Assembly (NCBI GenBank): GCA_029204225.1
Contig: CM055108.1
Location: 48,496,996-48,560,995, forward strand
Source: Diphasiastrum complanatum
Taxonomy: Eukaryota; Streptophyta; Lycopodiopsida; Lycopodiales; Lycopodiaceae
Reading direction: 5' to 3'
Length of the DNA: 64,000 nt
The translations under genes and the position numbers were made by a program. A model generated the notes under the pieces. That model was not told the origin of the DNA, searched no databases, and saw only the letters and a program-made list of their open reading frames with translations. Of this stretch, positions 20,780 through 30,891 are shown one piece after another. Position 1 is the stretch's first letter. The number at the start of each line of letters is the position of its first letter.

Positions 20780-21300
20780 TCAAGTTTTCAGAAATCTACA
20801 AAGCAGGGCTAGCGCTGGAAAATCAGTAGGATACTGAGAAAATCATGGTGAAAACTTCTGTTTTCTACCTGGGATTTGAGGCAAAATAGAAGTGCAGGTC
20901 CAGCGCTGTCAGATCAGGCTTCAATCCTGATTTTCGAGTGAAATTTTAGCAAGTTCTCAACGTTTCCAGAGCAAAAAGGTTGGCATAGGTTCAACGCTCC
21001 CAGAGCTGAGGAAAAATCAGAATTTGGAACACTTTTTGGGCCGCAAATCAGAAGAAATTGGGCTAGTTAGATTGCTTCCCAGCCAGCGAGGGTAGGAACT
21101 AGTTTGTTCCGGATTTTTCTTGCACCCTTTCCAGATTTTACTCGACTTTTGGGAAGTTTCAGGGCTGCCACAGATCAGCGAGCAGGGTACCATCACCAAT
21201 TCCAAGATTTGCAAGTGGATTTGCGCTTTGAATCTGGTTTTTTGGTACCAATACTGGAGCTGTCAGATCAGCGAGGGGGGGATAGCAAAAAAATTTCAGA
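20780..21300 (+). repeat. 91-bp leader tandem repeats of B
   Basis: The core AGCGCTG/AACGCTC/AGCGAG recurs at 20811, 20902, 20992, 21085, 21177 and 21270, spacing 90-93 bp. Units are diverged but share a T-rich TTTTC stretch and a CAGATCAGCG or TCCAGCG lead-in. The array ends about 210 bp before the gag ATG. No coding capacity. Confidence 0.85.
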
Positions 21301-21508
21301 TATTGTGCCTCCTATTCGGATTTCTCAGAATCACAGGTCTGAAAGCAGTTGAAGAAGAGCTGAAAGGGCTTTTCTTGATTCTCTCTGTGGAAGTATGGTT
21401 CTCAGAAAGAGCTAAGTTTCCTTTCCTTTCCCTTGTACAGTTATAAATTAGTCTTTTAGACTTTTTTTTTCCTTCAGAAGTTAAGGTAGCTCTCATTCAG
21501 TTTCCAAG

Positions 21509-23656
21509 ATGACCACTCCTCAGGGACCTGATCAACCCCCGGAGAGAGGCTTCGACGAACTTGAAACAGAAGCCTTGGCTTACAGTAAAGGGAAGGAACC
21601 AATGGAATTGGAAGAACAGGAACAGTTCGCCGAAGAACATGACGAACTGGTTACCAAGGAGCAGTTTCTCCAGTTGGTAACAGAAGTGGATGAACTGAAG
21701 TTGGCATTAGCCAATTTCAAGTCCAGTGTGGACGACTCGTTCGCTGAACTCAAAAGCTTGATTTTGAGTTCCACAAAAGGAAGCCTTCCCTCCACTTCTC
21801 AGTTATCCCCTTCTCCACTTCCATCAGTTTCGGGTGAGACTTTACGGTCTCACCCCAGTGTTTTTAAAGATTTAAAGCCTGCTACTTTTAATGGGGAAGA
21901 GAAGGATAGAAATGCAGACATTCTACAAACCTTCCTCAGCAAATGGAAGAACATTCATGCTCTTAAACAGACCCCTGACCATTTGCAAGCAATTGAGGCC
22001 AGTCTTTCCTCAGGGCCTATGGCCTATAAGTGGTGGTTAAATCTCCAGGAGACTGGGCAGACTCCCCGGTCATGGAAAGCTTTTGAAGAAGCTTTCCTAA
22101 GAGAATTTCTACCAGAGAATGAACTTGATAAAGCCTGGGAAGCACCTGTTTCTAAACCTCCGTATCGGGTCAGCCGAACAGAGGATGAAGAAATAACTAG
22201 GCAGTTAACAGATCATCTTGGGAAAGGCCAAATTCAGACCAGTAGTTCACCATGGGCCTCACCAGTCCTATTGGTGAAAAAGAAAGAGGGATCTATGCGT
22301 CTTTGCATAGATTACAGAGCCCTCAATAAAGTCACAATTAAGAATAAATACCCTATGCCTTGGGCAGACGAGTTGTTTGACCAACTCGACGGGGCTAAGT
22401 TTTTCAGTAAAATAGACCTCAGATGGAGATATCATCAAGTCCGTATAAAATCGGAAGATGTCTCGAAAACAGCTTTTAGGACTCGTCACGGTCATTATGA
22501 GTTTAAGGTGATGCCATTTGGGCTCACAAATGCTCCAGCTACCTTTATGACCTTGATGAACAATGTCCTCAGACCATACTTGGGTAAGTTTGTAGTCGTA
22601 TTTTTAGATGACATCATCGTCTACAGCAAAACGAGGAAGGAGCATCTAAAACACCTCAGAAAGGTGTTTCGACTGCTCAGAAAGCATAAGCTTTATGCTA
22701 AACAATCCAAGTGTGAATTCTTCGTTGAAGAAGTAGCATATTTGGGTCACATTATCTCTTCAGATGGGATTAAGATGGACCCAAATAAGGTTAAAGCCAT
22801 ACTCAGTTGGCTGAGACCTCAGAATATTTTGGAACTTCAGATCTTTCTTGGTTTGGCAGGATATTACAGACGATTTGTCAAGGAATATGCTCAGATAGCA
22901 GTTTATACGACAAATCTTCTTAAGGGGAAGGGAAAGGAGTTCATTTGGGAGTCCGCACAACAGGAGAGCTTTGATGCTCTCAAAACAGCCTTAGCTACAA
23001 CACCAGTTTTAAAGGTCGTCGACCCCAATCAGCCATTTGTGGTCGAAACAGATGCTAGCGACTTTGCAGTAGGTGCTGTGCTAACCCAGGGTGGACGACC
23101 AGTTGCGTTCGAGAGTAAAAAACTCGAGCCAGCTCAGACTAGGTACAGTGCCTATGAAAAGGAACTCTTTTCTATAGTCCACGATCTTAAGACTTGGAGG
23201 CATTATTTGTATGGTGCCAACTTTGAGGTCCTGACAGACCATGAGAGTCTCAGATACCTTTGCAATCAACCTGAGCTTAGAGGTCTGAAAGCTCGTTGGG
23301 CAGAGTTGATGCAAGAGTTTGACATGTCTATCAGATATAGGCGTGGAAAATGCAATACAGTAGCAGATGCCCTTAGCAGAATGCCTATGATAAACGAGCT
23401 GAGTTTTACTCAGATTCGTAATGAGTTACTCGAGTCCTTGAGAGGGAAATGCCAGCATGATGCATTCTTCTCTACTCAGTCCAGAGCAGACAGTTACAGA
23501 CTCCAGAACCAGTTCCCGAGGCTGGTGCCAGTTCATCCAAGAATACGGCAGCTTCCGTTGAGGATGATGATGAGTCCGAGTATACGTCATCAGATGACGT
23601 TGAGGATTCTGAGCCTGTATTACCCAAGCAAACCCAAGTGGTTGAGGGTCAGTTGA
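21509..23656 (+). pseudogene. Element B Gag-RT-RNase H in-frame fusion
   Basis: One 715-residue frame from a clear ATG. Residues 1-212 are Gag capsid ([29 protein letters not shown]). An in-frame deletion then removes the rest of Gag, the zinc knuckle and protease, joining KAWE to [12 protein letters not shown] follows ([18 protein letters not shown], catalytic FLDDIIVYS near residue 370), then RNase H ([30 protein letters not shown]). An 11-bp deletion after HDAFFS shifts the frame, and the last 60 residues are out of frame. It cannot make a complete polyprotein. Confidence 0.9.
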
Positions 23657-23689
23657 CTCAAGGATTTCAAATGGAAACAGTATTCCATT

Positions 23690-25036
23690 GAGGATGAGTA
23701 CTTGCTCTATAGAGATAGAGTATGTGTCCCCAATTCAGAGGATTATAGGCAGCAGGTCCTATATGAATGTCATGACAATCCTAGTGTGGGACACCCAGGC
23801 ATACAGAAGACCTATGAGCTTCTTCGTAGGCAATTTTTCTGGCCCAGTATGAAAAAGGACGTCCACCAGTATGTAACCAGTTGCCAGAAATGTCAAGTAA
23901 ACAAAGCAGAGCGAATAAAGGCAGGAGGGTTGTTGCATCCCTTAGAAATACCAGCTGGTAAATGGGAGAGTATCTCCATGGATTTTATAGTAGGCCTGCC
24001 TAAAACCCAAAAGGGTAATGACGCTATATGGGTCATAGTTGACCGTCTAACCAAAATGGCTCATTTTATTCCGACCAAAACAACCGTTAGAGCTCCAGAG
24101 TTAGCGAGGTTGTTTGTAGATGGGCTATTTAAATTGTACGGTCTACCTTCCGGCATAGTCAGCGACCGGGACAGTAAGTTTACTGGAAATTTTTGGAGGG
24201 CAGTATTCCATCATCTCCATACTAAACTTAATATGAGTACCACCGACCATCCACAGACGGACGATCAAACAGAGAGGGTAAATCAGGTGCTGGAGGATAT
24301 GCTTCGTGCATACGTCAGCAAAAAGCAGACTGATTGGGAGGAGTATCTCTCGATATTAGAGTTTGCTTACAACAGTACCAAACATTCAGCTACGGGATAC
24401 AGCCCATTTATGTTGATGTACGGTTTTCAGCCACGCTCACCCAGAACTGTAGGGTTTAAACAAGAAAAAGTTGAAGCAGCCAAAAACTTTTTAGAGGACC
24501 TAAACCAGATGATAGAACATGCTAAGCATAGCATTAGGCAGTCCCAGGATCGAGCCAGGCATTATGCAGATCCACACAGACGGGATGTGCAGTTCTCCAC
24601 TGGTGAGAAAGTCTACTTGAGAGTCCCAGTTGATTCTAAAACCCTCAAATCAGGAGTGTGTGCTAAGTTGTCTCCAAGGTATTGTGGTCCCTTTACCATC
24701 AGTAGGAGACTAGGCGAGGTCACCTATGAACTAGAACTCCCACACAGCAGTAAGGTTTTTCCAGTCTTTCATGTAAGTCAGTTACGAAAAGCCTTAACCA
24801 GATCAGACAATTTGGTAGGGGACAGTGTTCTAGTTCTCCCATTGGATCCTCAACAACCTCCACATGAACCAGAGGAGATTCTTGATAGTAGAGAGACGCA
24901 GAATCGTCATACTCTATACCGAGAATATCTGGGTTAAGTGGAATGATCAGCCTGTTGAGAATGCCACTTGGGAAAGAGGCAGCGTCCTTCGCAATATTTT
25001 TCCAGACTTTGTCTTAGAGGACCAAGACAGTTCTTA
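23690..25036 (+). pseudogene. Element B integrase and chromodomain
   Basis: Open at 23702-24937 after the upstream frameshift. Zinc-binding HHCC segment ([17 protein letters not shown] ... CQKCQ), catalytic core with VDRLTKMAHF, SDRDSKFTGNFW and ERVNQVLED, and a GPFTISRRLGE beta-barrel. A C-terminal chromodomain (REYL...KWNDQPVENATWE) follows. The core loop reads HPQTDDQTE where DGQ is usual. A one-base insertion near 24932 breaks the chromodomain. Chromodomain integrases bias insertion to particular chromatin. Confidence 0.88.
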
Positions 25037-25048
25037 AGGGGGAGGGAG
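25036..25048 (+). other. Polypurine tract of B
   Basis: AAGGGGGAGGGAG directly before the 3' LTR; the primer for plus-strand DNA synthesis. Confidence 0.88.
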
Positions 25049-25404
25049 TGTTACGAGCTCGTAACTAGTGCCGAACCCTAGGGAACACAGATAGGTCAGA
25101 TACCACAGTCAGGGTCGTGTCCAACGTACATGACCAACAGGGCAAGACAGTGAGTAGTGTGCCCTATCACGGTCCATAGCCATGGCAGGCCTAACACAAC
25201 CTAGGGACCCTGTCAGCAGGATAGGGCCCCCAGTTGGGTGCCGACGTGCAGTCGGCCACGTCAGTGCCACGTGGCCGACACTTGGCAGTTGCATGCTACC
25301 AGTCCTCACACTGGGCTAGGAGGGGCTTACTCTATATCAGGGAGTAGGCAAGGTTGGGTGGATCAGTTAGTGTTTGCCCTACTGTGGTGTTAGGATCTAT
25401 TACA
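25049..25404 (+). repeat. 3' LTR of element B
   Basis: 356 bp. It contains the inverted repeat GTCGGCCACGT/ACGTGGCCGAC at 25251-25279 with a G-box core, and the terminal palindrome at 25050-25065. Confidence 0.93.
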
Positions 25405-25409
25405 ATAGG

Positions 25410-26880
25410 GGTATGATAAAAAACATCAATGGGCTCTCAAGTAGCTTCCTCAATAGGACGACCATCCCACTGGACCAAAAACTGAAGCTGCCAATGGCGA
25501 CGACTATGCAATAAGCGCACCTGTAAAATAGCAGCTGGCAAGAATGGAAAAAGCTCTGGATCTGTAGGAAATGAGGAATCTCGAGGAGCATCATCCTCAA
25601 TAGCAGCACGTAATAAACTGACATGAAAGATATCACAAGCCCGAGTAGCAGCAGATATGTAACTGGACTGAGGTGCTCAAGAACCTGAAAAGGCCCATAA
25701 TAGCGCGGCGCAAGCTTCTCAGTAGAAGCAAGACCTTGTACAAAACGATGGCGAGCAAAGTGTAACTGGAGAAAAACAGTATCTCCCTCTGCAAACTCAA
25801 CATGGCGTCGATGACGATCAACAATGGTCCTGTACCGCTGCTGAATATGCTGTAAATGAGTAGCAGCTCTAGTAATAATCTCCCGAGCACTCGAAAGATA
25901 AGATGAAATAGTAACAGGTGCATTATCTGGAGGAGCAAGTATACCGGGTAGAACTGGTGAGTATCCATGAGCAAGCAGGAAAGGAGAAACACCTTTGCTG
26001 GAACTAACAGAACTGTTATAACTATACTCAGCCAAACATAAATGCTGATCCCAATCACGACCAGAAGGAGAAACATAATGTCGTAAATAATCCTCCAACC
26101 TCAAACTGACCATCCGCAGGAGAATGATAAGTAGTGTCCATAAGTATCCTAACATCCAAGATACACATAAGCTCTATCCAAAAACCTGATGTAAACTTGG
26201 TATCCCGATCAGTAAGTATAGATCGTGGGAGACCATGTAAGCGGAAAATCTCAGAAATAAATATACGACCACACTGCTCTGCTGTAATAGTACGTCTGAC
26301 TGGTATGAAATGAGCTTGTTTAGAAAACCTATCAACTACCACCAAACAAGAGTCATGACCACGCTGAGTACGGGGAAGACCTAAAATGAAGTCCATAGAT
26401 ATATCAGTCCACTGGCGGGAAGGAATAGGCCAACTTTGAAGGAGACCGCCAGGTTTTTCACGGGAATACTTGTTACGAAGGCAAAAATCACAAGTATGAA
26501 TAAGGTGGGAAAGCTCACGCTTCATGGAAGGCCAATAAAAATGTTCTTTCAAACAGAACGAGGACTTCTGAAAACCAAAATGGCCACCAACAGGAGAGGA
26601 ATGGGCATCAAGAAGGAGCTGTGGACGTATGTCGAGAGTGCTGGGAATACATAACGAACCATAGTGAAACAAACGATGATTAACAATGGAATAAACCTGG
26701 TGAGGGTGAGAGGAAGGACGAGAGGCAGACGACATAATATCACGAAAGTCTTGACATGTGGCATAAGCCTGAGGAAGATCGTCATACCAAGAGTGGGGAG
26801 ACGTAACAAGACTGTAAGTAAGAGCAGGTAAACGAGACAAAGCATCAGTAGCAGCATTACTTTTACCAGGCTTATAATGA
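25410..26880 (-). pseudogene. Element A integrase and C-terminal domain
   Basis: Minus strand. HHCC zinc domain (VGGHFGFQKSS, CDFCLRNKYSR, about 26470-26640). Core with DFILGLPRTQRG, VDRFSKQAHFIP and LTDRDTKFTSGFW, then the third-acid region after a frameshift at about 26100 (RLEDYLRHYVSPS). Then APRYYGPFQVLEHLSPVTY, and a chromodomain-like end near 25430-25500. The DGQ loop is frame-broken near 26105. At least three frameshifts occur between 25400 and 26155. Belongs to a chromovirus-like Gypsy different from family 1. Confidence 0.85.
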
Positions 26881-26889
26881 ATATCAAAA

Positions 26890-27385
26890 TGAAAGGATTG
26901 TAAAAACTGAAGCTAACGGTACTGACGATCACTAAGATCCTTTTGTGTATACAAATAACGAAGTGATTGGTGATCAGTAAAAACATCAAATGGAACACGA
27001 TACAGATAATGACGCCACTTCTTTAAAGCAAAAATGATAGCAAGCAACTCTTTTTCATGAGTGGAATAGCGCTGCTCATACGAACGAAGACGACGGGATT
27101 CATATGCAATAACACACTGACGCTGACGTAACAAAGCACCTAATCCTGTGGAACTAGCATCAGTCTCAACAACAAAACGCTGGGAAAAATCTGGAAGACA
27201 TAAAACAGGGGTAGTGGTAAGCTTAACCTTCAAAGTATCAAAAGCTGACTGACATGTGGGAGTCCAAGCAAACGAAGTTTCCTTTTTCAACAGAGCATGC
27301 AAAGGAGATGCAAGAGTGGCAAAATGAGCAACTGGTTTACGAAGATGGATAGCAAGACCAAGAAACATACGAACAGCATAGGCTG
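26890..27385 (-). pseudogene. Element A RNase H domain
   Basis: Minus strand: AVRMFLGLAIHLRKPVAHFA, ETDASSTGLGALL, YESRRLRSYEQRYS, KELLAIIFALKKW and TDHQSLRYLYTQKDL. This is the connection plus RNase H. A stop near 26912 separates it from the integrase. It follows the protease region directly; the intervening RT is deleted. Confidence 0.88.
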
Positions 27386-28520
27386 GACTGGCTGAACAGA
27401 AAGAATAGCCGCACAGTGGGCCTTCGGGAGGCTCCGTATGAACTGCTTCCCGGAAATAAGCTGATAGTCCTTCCGAGAATCAAAACAGGAAAATATATGC
27501 TGAGTACCATCATGAGAGAATGTCAATGTCTGCTGTTGGAGGTCTACTGTAACCGCACCAAGGGATGCAAACCAATCAGCACCGAGGATAAGATCGTACC
27601 GTGTAAGTGGAATAATATGAAAATCTGCCTGACCAAGGAAGTCTCCAATCCGATATGAAAGCTGCTGATACATCTGCGTGCTAGGAAAAGAGTGTGCGCT
27701 GGCAACCTCAACATGCAAGGGATGAGGCGTAGTGACTGGCATAGCACAAATGCGTGTAGTAATATGACTGTTGAGAAACGAGTGAGTGCTACCCGTGTCA
27801 ACAAGGGCAATAAACTCACGACCAGTGATACGTACGTGAAGACGGATATGGCGTGGACCCGGCTTACCGGCCCAAGTAGCATAAGTAAGCTGAGCATGGC
27901 ATACAGCTAGATCAGGGGAATCAGGAACAGGCTCAGTGGGTGTGGCAAACTGATCAACAGGTGGGTCATCATCAAGAATATGAAGGCATATGGTAGAATC
28001 AGGTGTGTCAGCATCATGGAAATAGACGGCAGTAGCAGTGGCAGGCTGTCGGCAATCACGGGCGATATGATTAGGACTCTTACAGTTGAAACATAAGCGC
28101 TTTTCACGGATCTCAGACATCTTAGGCTGTGAGTAGCGACGAACAAAAACAGGACGACGAGAAAAAGGAGGACGTGGTGCAGAAGGAAGAGTGGACGAAG
28201 GTGAACTGACAGATGTGGGACTAGCAGAGGATGGAGAGGAAAAAATAGGACGTGTGAAAGGACGCGAAGGACGAGAAACAAAGGAAGAGATGGGAGAGTA
28301 CTTGTGTTGCAGTGCGGTAGCAAGGGAGATGGCGTGAGAAAGAGTGAGTGGAAAAAAAGAAGAAACATCATACCTGAGTGCGCCTCGTAGACCAGCAACG
28401 TAGCGAGAGATGAGCTCCAATGTAGAAATATTTGGGAATAGATAGAAAAGCTCTGTAAACCGTGTCGTATAAGCAGCCAAGTCACCAATGTGAGATAAAC
28501 TGTGAAAGATGTCGCGCTGT
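27386..28520 (-). pseudogene. Element A Gag C-terminal part and protease
   Basis: Minus strand. Gag helices (TRFTELFYLFP, YVAGLRGALRYDVS), serine/proline-rich linker, zinc knuckle CFNCKSPNHIARDC (about 28050-28095), then aspartic protease with ALVDTGSTHSFLN (about 27775). The canonical DTG is intact. The frame continues to LILGADWF and SLPKAHCAA, then meets RNase H sequence near 27385. It is open from 28480, and a stop near 28515 separates it from the Gag N terminus. Confidence 0.88.
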
Positions 28521-29066
28521 CAAATAAGCCACTGAGGATCAATCATCGCTAGGCGGAGTGCTGTCATAAACTCTGTCCAACTAGCAACGCCAGGGTGTGA
28601 AGCCGTCTGGCGAAACATGCGCCACCAAGTAGCAGCACGGCCCTCCAAATTTGAAGCAGCCAAGTGTATCCGCTGAATGTCAGTCTTAGAAAACATAAGG
28701 AAGTAGGTCTCAAGCTTAGAATACCAATTCTCAAGTTCATTCCCATCGGATGACCCAGAATACACAGTAAGCTGAACCTTATCCTTAAAGTCTCGTGGCA
28801 AAGGACCAGAAGATGAAGGAGTCTCGGGTGGTGGAAATGTACGCTGTGGGGGAATAGGTGGAGATAGTGGAGAAACACTGGACTGTAATGATAGTGTAGC
28901 AATCTGGGCAGAAAGAGCAGTGAACGTCTCTCGTAACTCCTGGCGTAAATCAGTGCGTACATCACTCATGGCTTCCCTAAGATGATCTCGGAATTCATGC
29001 CGTACTTCGTCAAGGTAAGTGGAAGACGGTATGCGAGGCTCAGAAATGTAGGGGAAGTATCCATGG
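28520..29066 (-). pseudogene. Element A Gag N-terminal part
   Basis: The minus strand begins at an ATG near 29063 or the in-frame ATG at 28969. It holds a helical start (RQELRETFTALSAQIATL), a proline/serine linker and the capsid segment ELENWYSKLETYFLM with LEGRAATWWRMF. A stop after DPQWLI interrupts Gag. Capsid role inferred from the WW-containing core. Confidence 0.85.
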
Positions 29067-29289
29067 TCAAGGAATGCAGGAAGTGAAGAGAGTGTAAGAA
29101 AAGCTTAATATCGCAGGGAGCGGACTTTTGTTGTCACCCCAAATACGCTTTAGGTACACAAATGACACTAAGAGCAAGAAAGGAAATGACAAATGTCAAG
29201 AAAAGGTGTGGAAAGCAAGGAAAAACCAGCAAAGATACCTCTCGATAGAGCTCCAAGCGTGTGCGAAGAGCTGGATGAAAAATGTGACC

Positions 29290-29500
29290 ACAAGGAGAAT
29301 GAAAGTGGGCGCTGGACAGCCTCCAATCAATGCTGAAAATATGGCTGGAAATCTATGGAAAACGTGATGAAATAGGGCGATGGACAGCCTCCAATCAAAA
29401 CTGAAATATGGCCGAAACTCTGCTGGAACAATGGCTGAAAAATGTGACGAAGTAGGGCGCTGGACAGCCTCCAATCAATGCTGAAAAGATGGCTGGGAAT
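29290..29500 (-). repeat. Leader repeats of element A
   Basis: GGGCGCTGGACAGCCTCCAATCAA and its variants recur at 29307, 29375 and 29455 (spacing 68 and 80 bp) on the + strand, inverted relative to the array at 10629-11050. They lie between the primer site and Gag of A. A run of about 20 T follows at 29582. Confidence 0.8.
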
Positions 29501-29812
29501 CCTCTCCTTGAATCAAATGGAGGATTCAAAAAAAAGGAGGGAAAAGGATTTGGAACTTGGGCGCCGGAAATAATCGGCCCAATTTTTTTTTTTTTTTTTT
29601 CCGACCGACAAATTTAGCGGAAGTACTTCCGCTAATTATTTGCTAAAGCTCCGCCAAGGAAAATGCTCTGATGGGAGTTGGTCCTCCTCCAAACTGTGCT
29701 GAATGTTGCTGAAGCAAAGAGACGAAAGCCCTCAGCAAAGAGAGAAAAAATCAGCAAGGAAAATGGGCACCCAATCAGAAAATCAGATCTAAAATTCAGC
29801 AATCAGGAAAGT

Positions 29813-29824
29813 GCTCTGATACCA
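29813..29824 (-). other. Primer-binding site of element A
   Basis: GCTCTGATACCA on the + strand; abuts the LTR with no spacer. Confidence 0.9.
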
Positions 29825-30290
29825 AGTTATGAAGAAAAATCTCAGGTTTTGAATCGATGAAGCATAAAAGACAGCAATAGACTAAAGCCCTACAAGCAAT
29901 AGACAAGACAATAGGTTCTCCCACGAAGAGCCCAAGCAATATCAATCAATAATCCGAAAAATGAGTGTACAAATGCCCCTATAAATACCCTACCAATGAA
30001 CCCTAAATTAGGAATTCAAAAGTAAAGGGAGGCAAAATGTGGAGGGAAAATAGTGCGCCCTCCTACGGGCCCCCACTCCACATATAACCATATAATAAGG
30101 GCCCAAGGCCAGTCAATGTCATAAAAAAGGACCCAGTGCGGGTCATAAGCATATAAAAAGGCTTTGGGGCCTGTACATGACTAATATAAAATGCGTAACC
30201 AGAAATATACATAACCAATAGTAAATGTAAAGAGGCCTGCGGAATATATGCAGAGTAGCCCAGTAGGCCTATATCCTGTAGTCCGTAACT
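29825..30290 (-). repeat. 5' LTR of element A
   Basis: 466 bp. On the element strand it begins AGTTACGGAC and ends TTCATAACT, immediately before the primer site and immediately after target copy CTGAC. Near-identical to 19845-20192 apart from the deletion there. Confidence 0.92.
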
Positions 30291-30295
30291 CTGAC

Positions 30296-30684
30296 CCATA
30301 GCATGTAAATCCTTGGTCTCAGCAAAAGATTCAGTAGCCGTATGTAAAATGGAACCATAAATCTTTGACAAAGTGTGACCAATCATAATAGTGCGGTAGT
30401 TTTCTACATTCATGGGATCACCTACCTTGAGGATGGGATGAAGGATATTAGTGCACCATGCGGTAGGAAAACTAGAGGTCACAGCGGTGTTAAAAGCGTG
30501 AGCAATATATAGGGCGAAATAAGGTGTGCCACAGGTTTTAGGAAATCTACGTTTAGAAAATCATAGTCAGTGGCTTCATGGAGTTTGGCATGTTTAATGG
30601 CATTTTCAGCCATGTGTGGAGTAAAAAGCGTGCAATGGGCAGGTCGTGGTGAGAGTAAGGTAGGAGGGGAGGCTACATTTAGCA
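30296..30684 (-). pseudogene. LINE RT, 5' half (other side of element A)
   Basis: Minus strand: TLFTPHMAENAIKHAKLHEA, DFLNVDFLKPVAHLISPYI, then WCTNILHPILKVGDP, NYRTIMIGHTLSKIYGS and ETKDLHAMGQ, where element A interrupts. This aligns with the RT start in 17766-18879. A frameshift separates the two parts near 30480. The upstream endonuclease is missing; a Copia LTR begins at 30685. Confidence 0.88.
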
Positions 30685-30882
30685 TGTAATGTATAGAGGT
30701 GGTGACTTGCTAATTCTAGCTCTAGAACCCACATGGGTCCTCAACCTACTTGTTATTACTTGCCTAATTAGCACAAGTGGAGTGTACTATGTACATAAAT
30801 GTTTTACCCCCATGTCTTATGCACAACTTACAAGTTACAAGTATACAAGCCTTAAGGGGCAAAATAGGCATTTATTTCAACA
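30685..30882 (-). repeat. 3' LTR of Copia element C
   Basis: 198 bp, 5'-TGTTGAAATAAA...ATTACA-3' on the minus strand. It is preceded on that strand by the polypurine tract GAGGTGGGG (30883-30891). Confidence 0.8.
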
Positions 30883-30891
30883 CCCCACCTC

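Larger units (their letters stand above)
20363..25409 (+). mobile_element. Gypsy family-1 element B, nested in element A
   Basis: Target duplication ATAGG at 20363-20367 and 25405-25409. LTRs 20368-20701 and 25049-25404, primer site, leader repeats, a Gag-RT-RNase H frame, an integrase-chromodomain frame and a polypurine tract. Inserted between the 3' LTR and the integrase end of A, so it is younger than A. Confidence 0.93.
19840..30295 (-). mobile_element. Gypsy element A with AG...CT LTR ends
   Basis: Target duplication CTGAC at 19840-19844 and 30291-30295, LTRs at 19845-20192 and 29825-30290, primer site 29813-29824, polypurine tract at about 20193-20200 (TAGGGAG on the minus strand). The element sits in a LINE RT and itself contains element B. 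Order on the minus strand: LTR, leader repeats, Gag, protease, RNase H, integrase with C-terminal chromodomain-like segment, LTR. The reverse transcriptase is absent. Without B it measures about 5.4 kb. Confidence 0.92.

Noticed and set aside
25109-25309. Frames within family-1 LTRs, repeated at several LTRs
   Set aside because: They recur only because the LTR recurs; LTRs are non-coding here.
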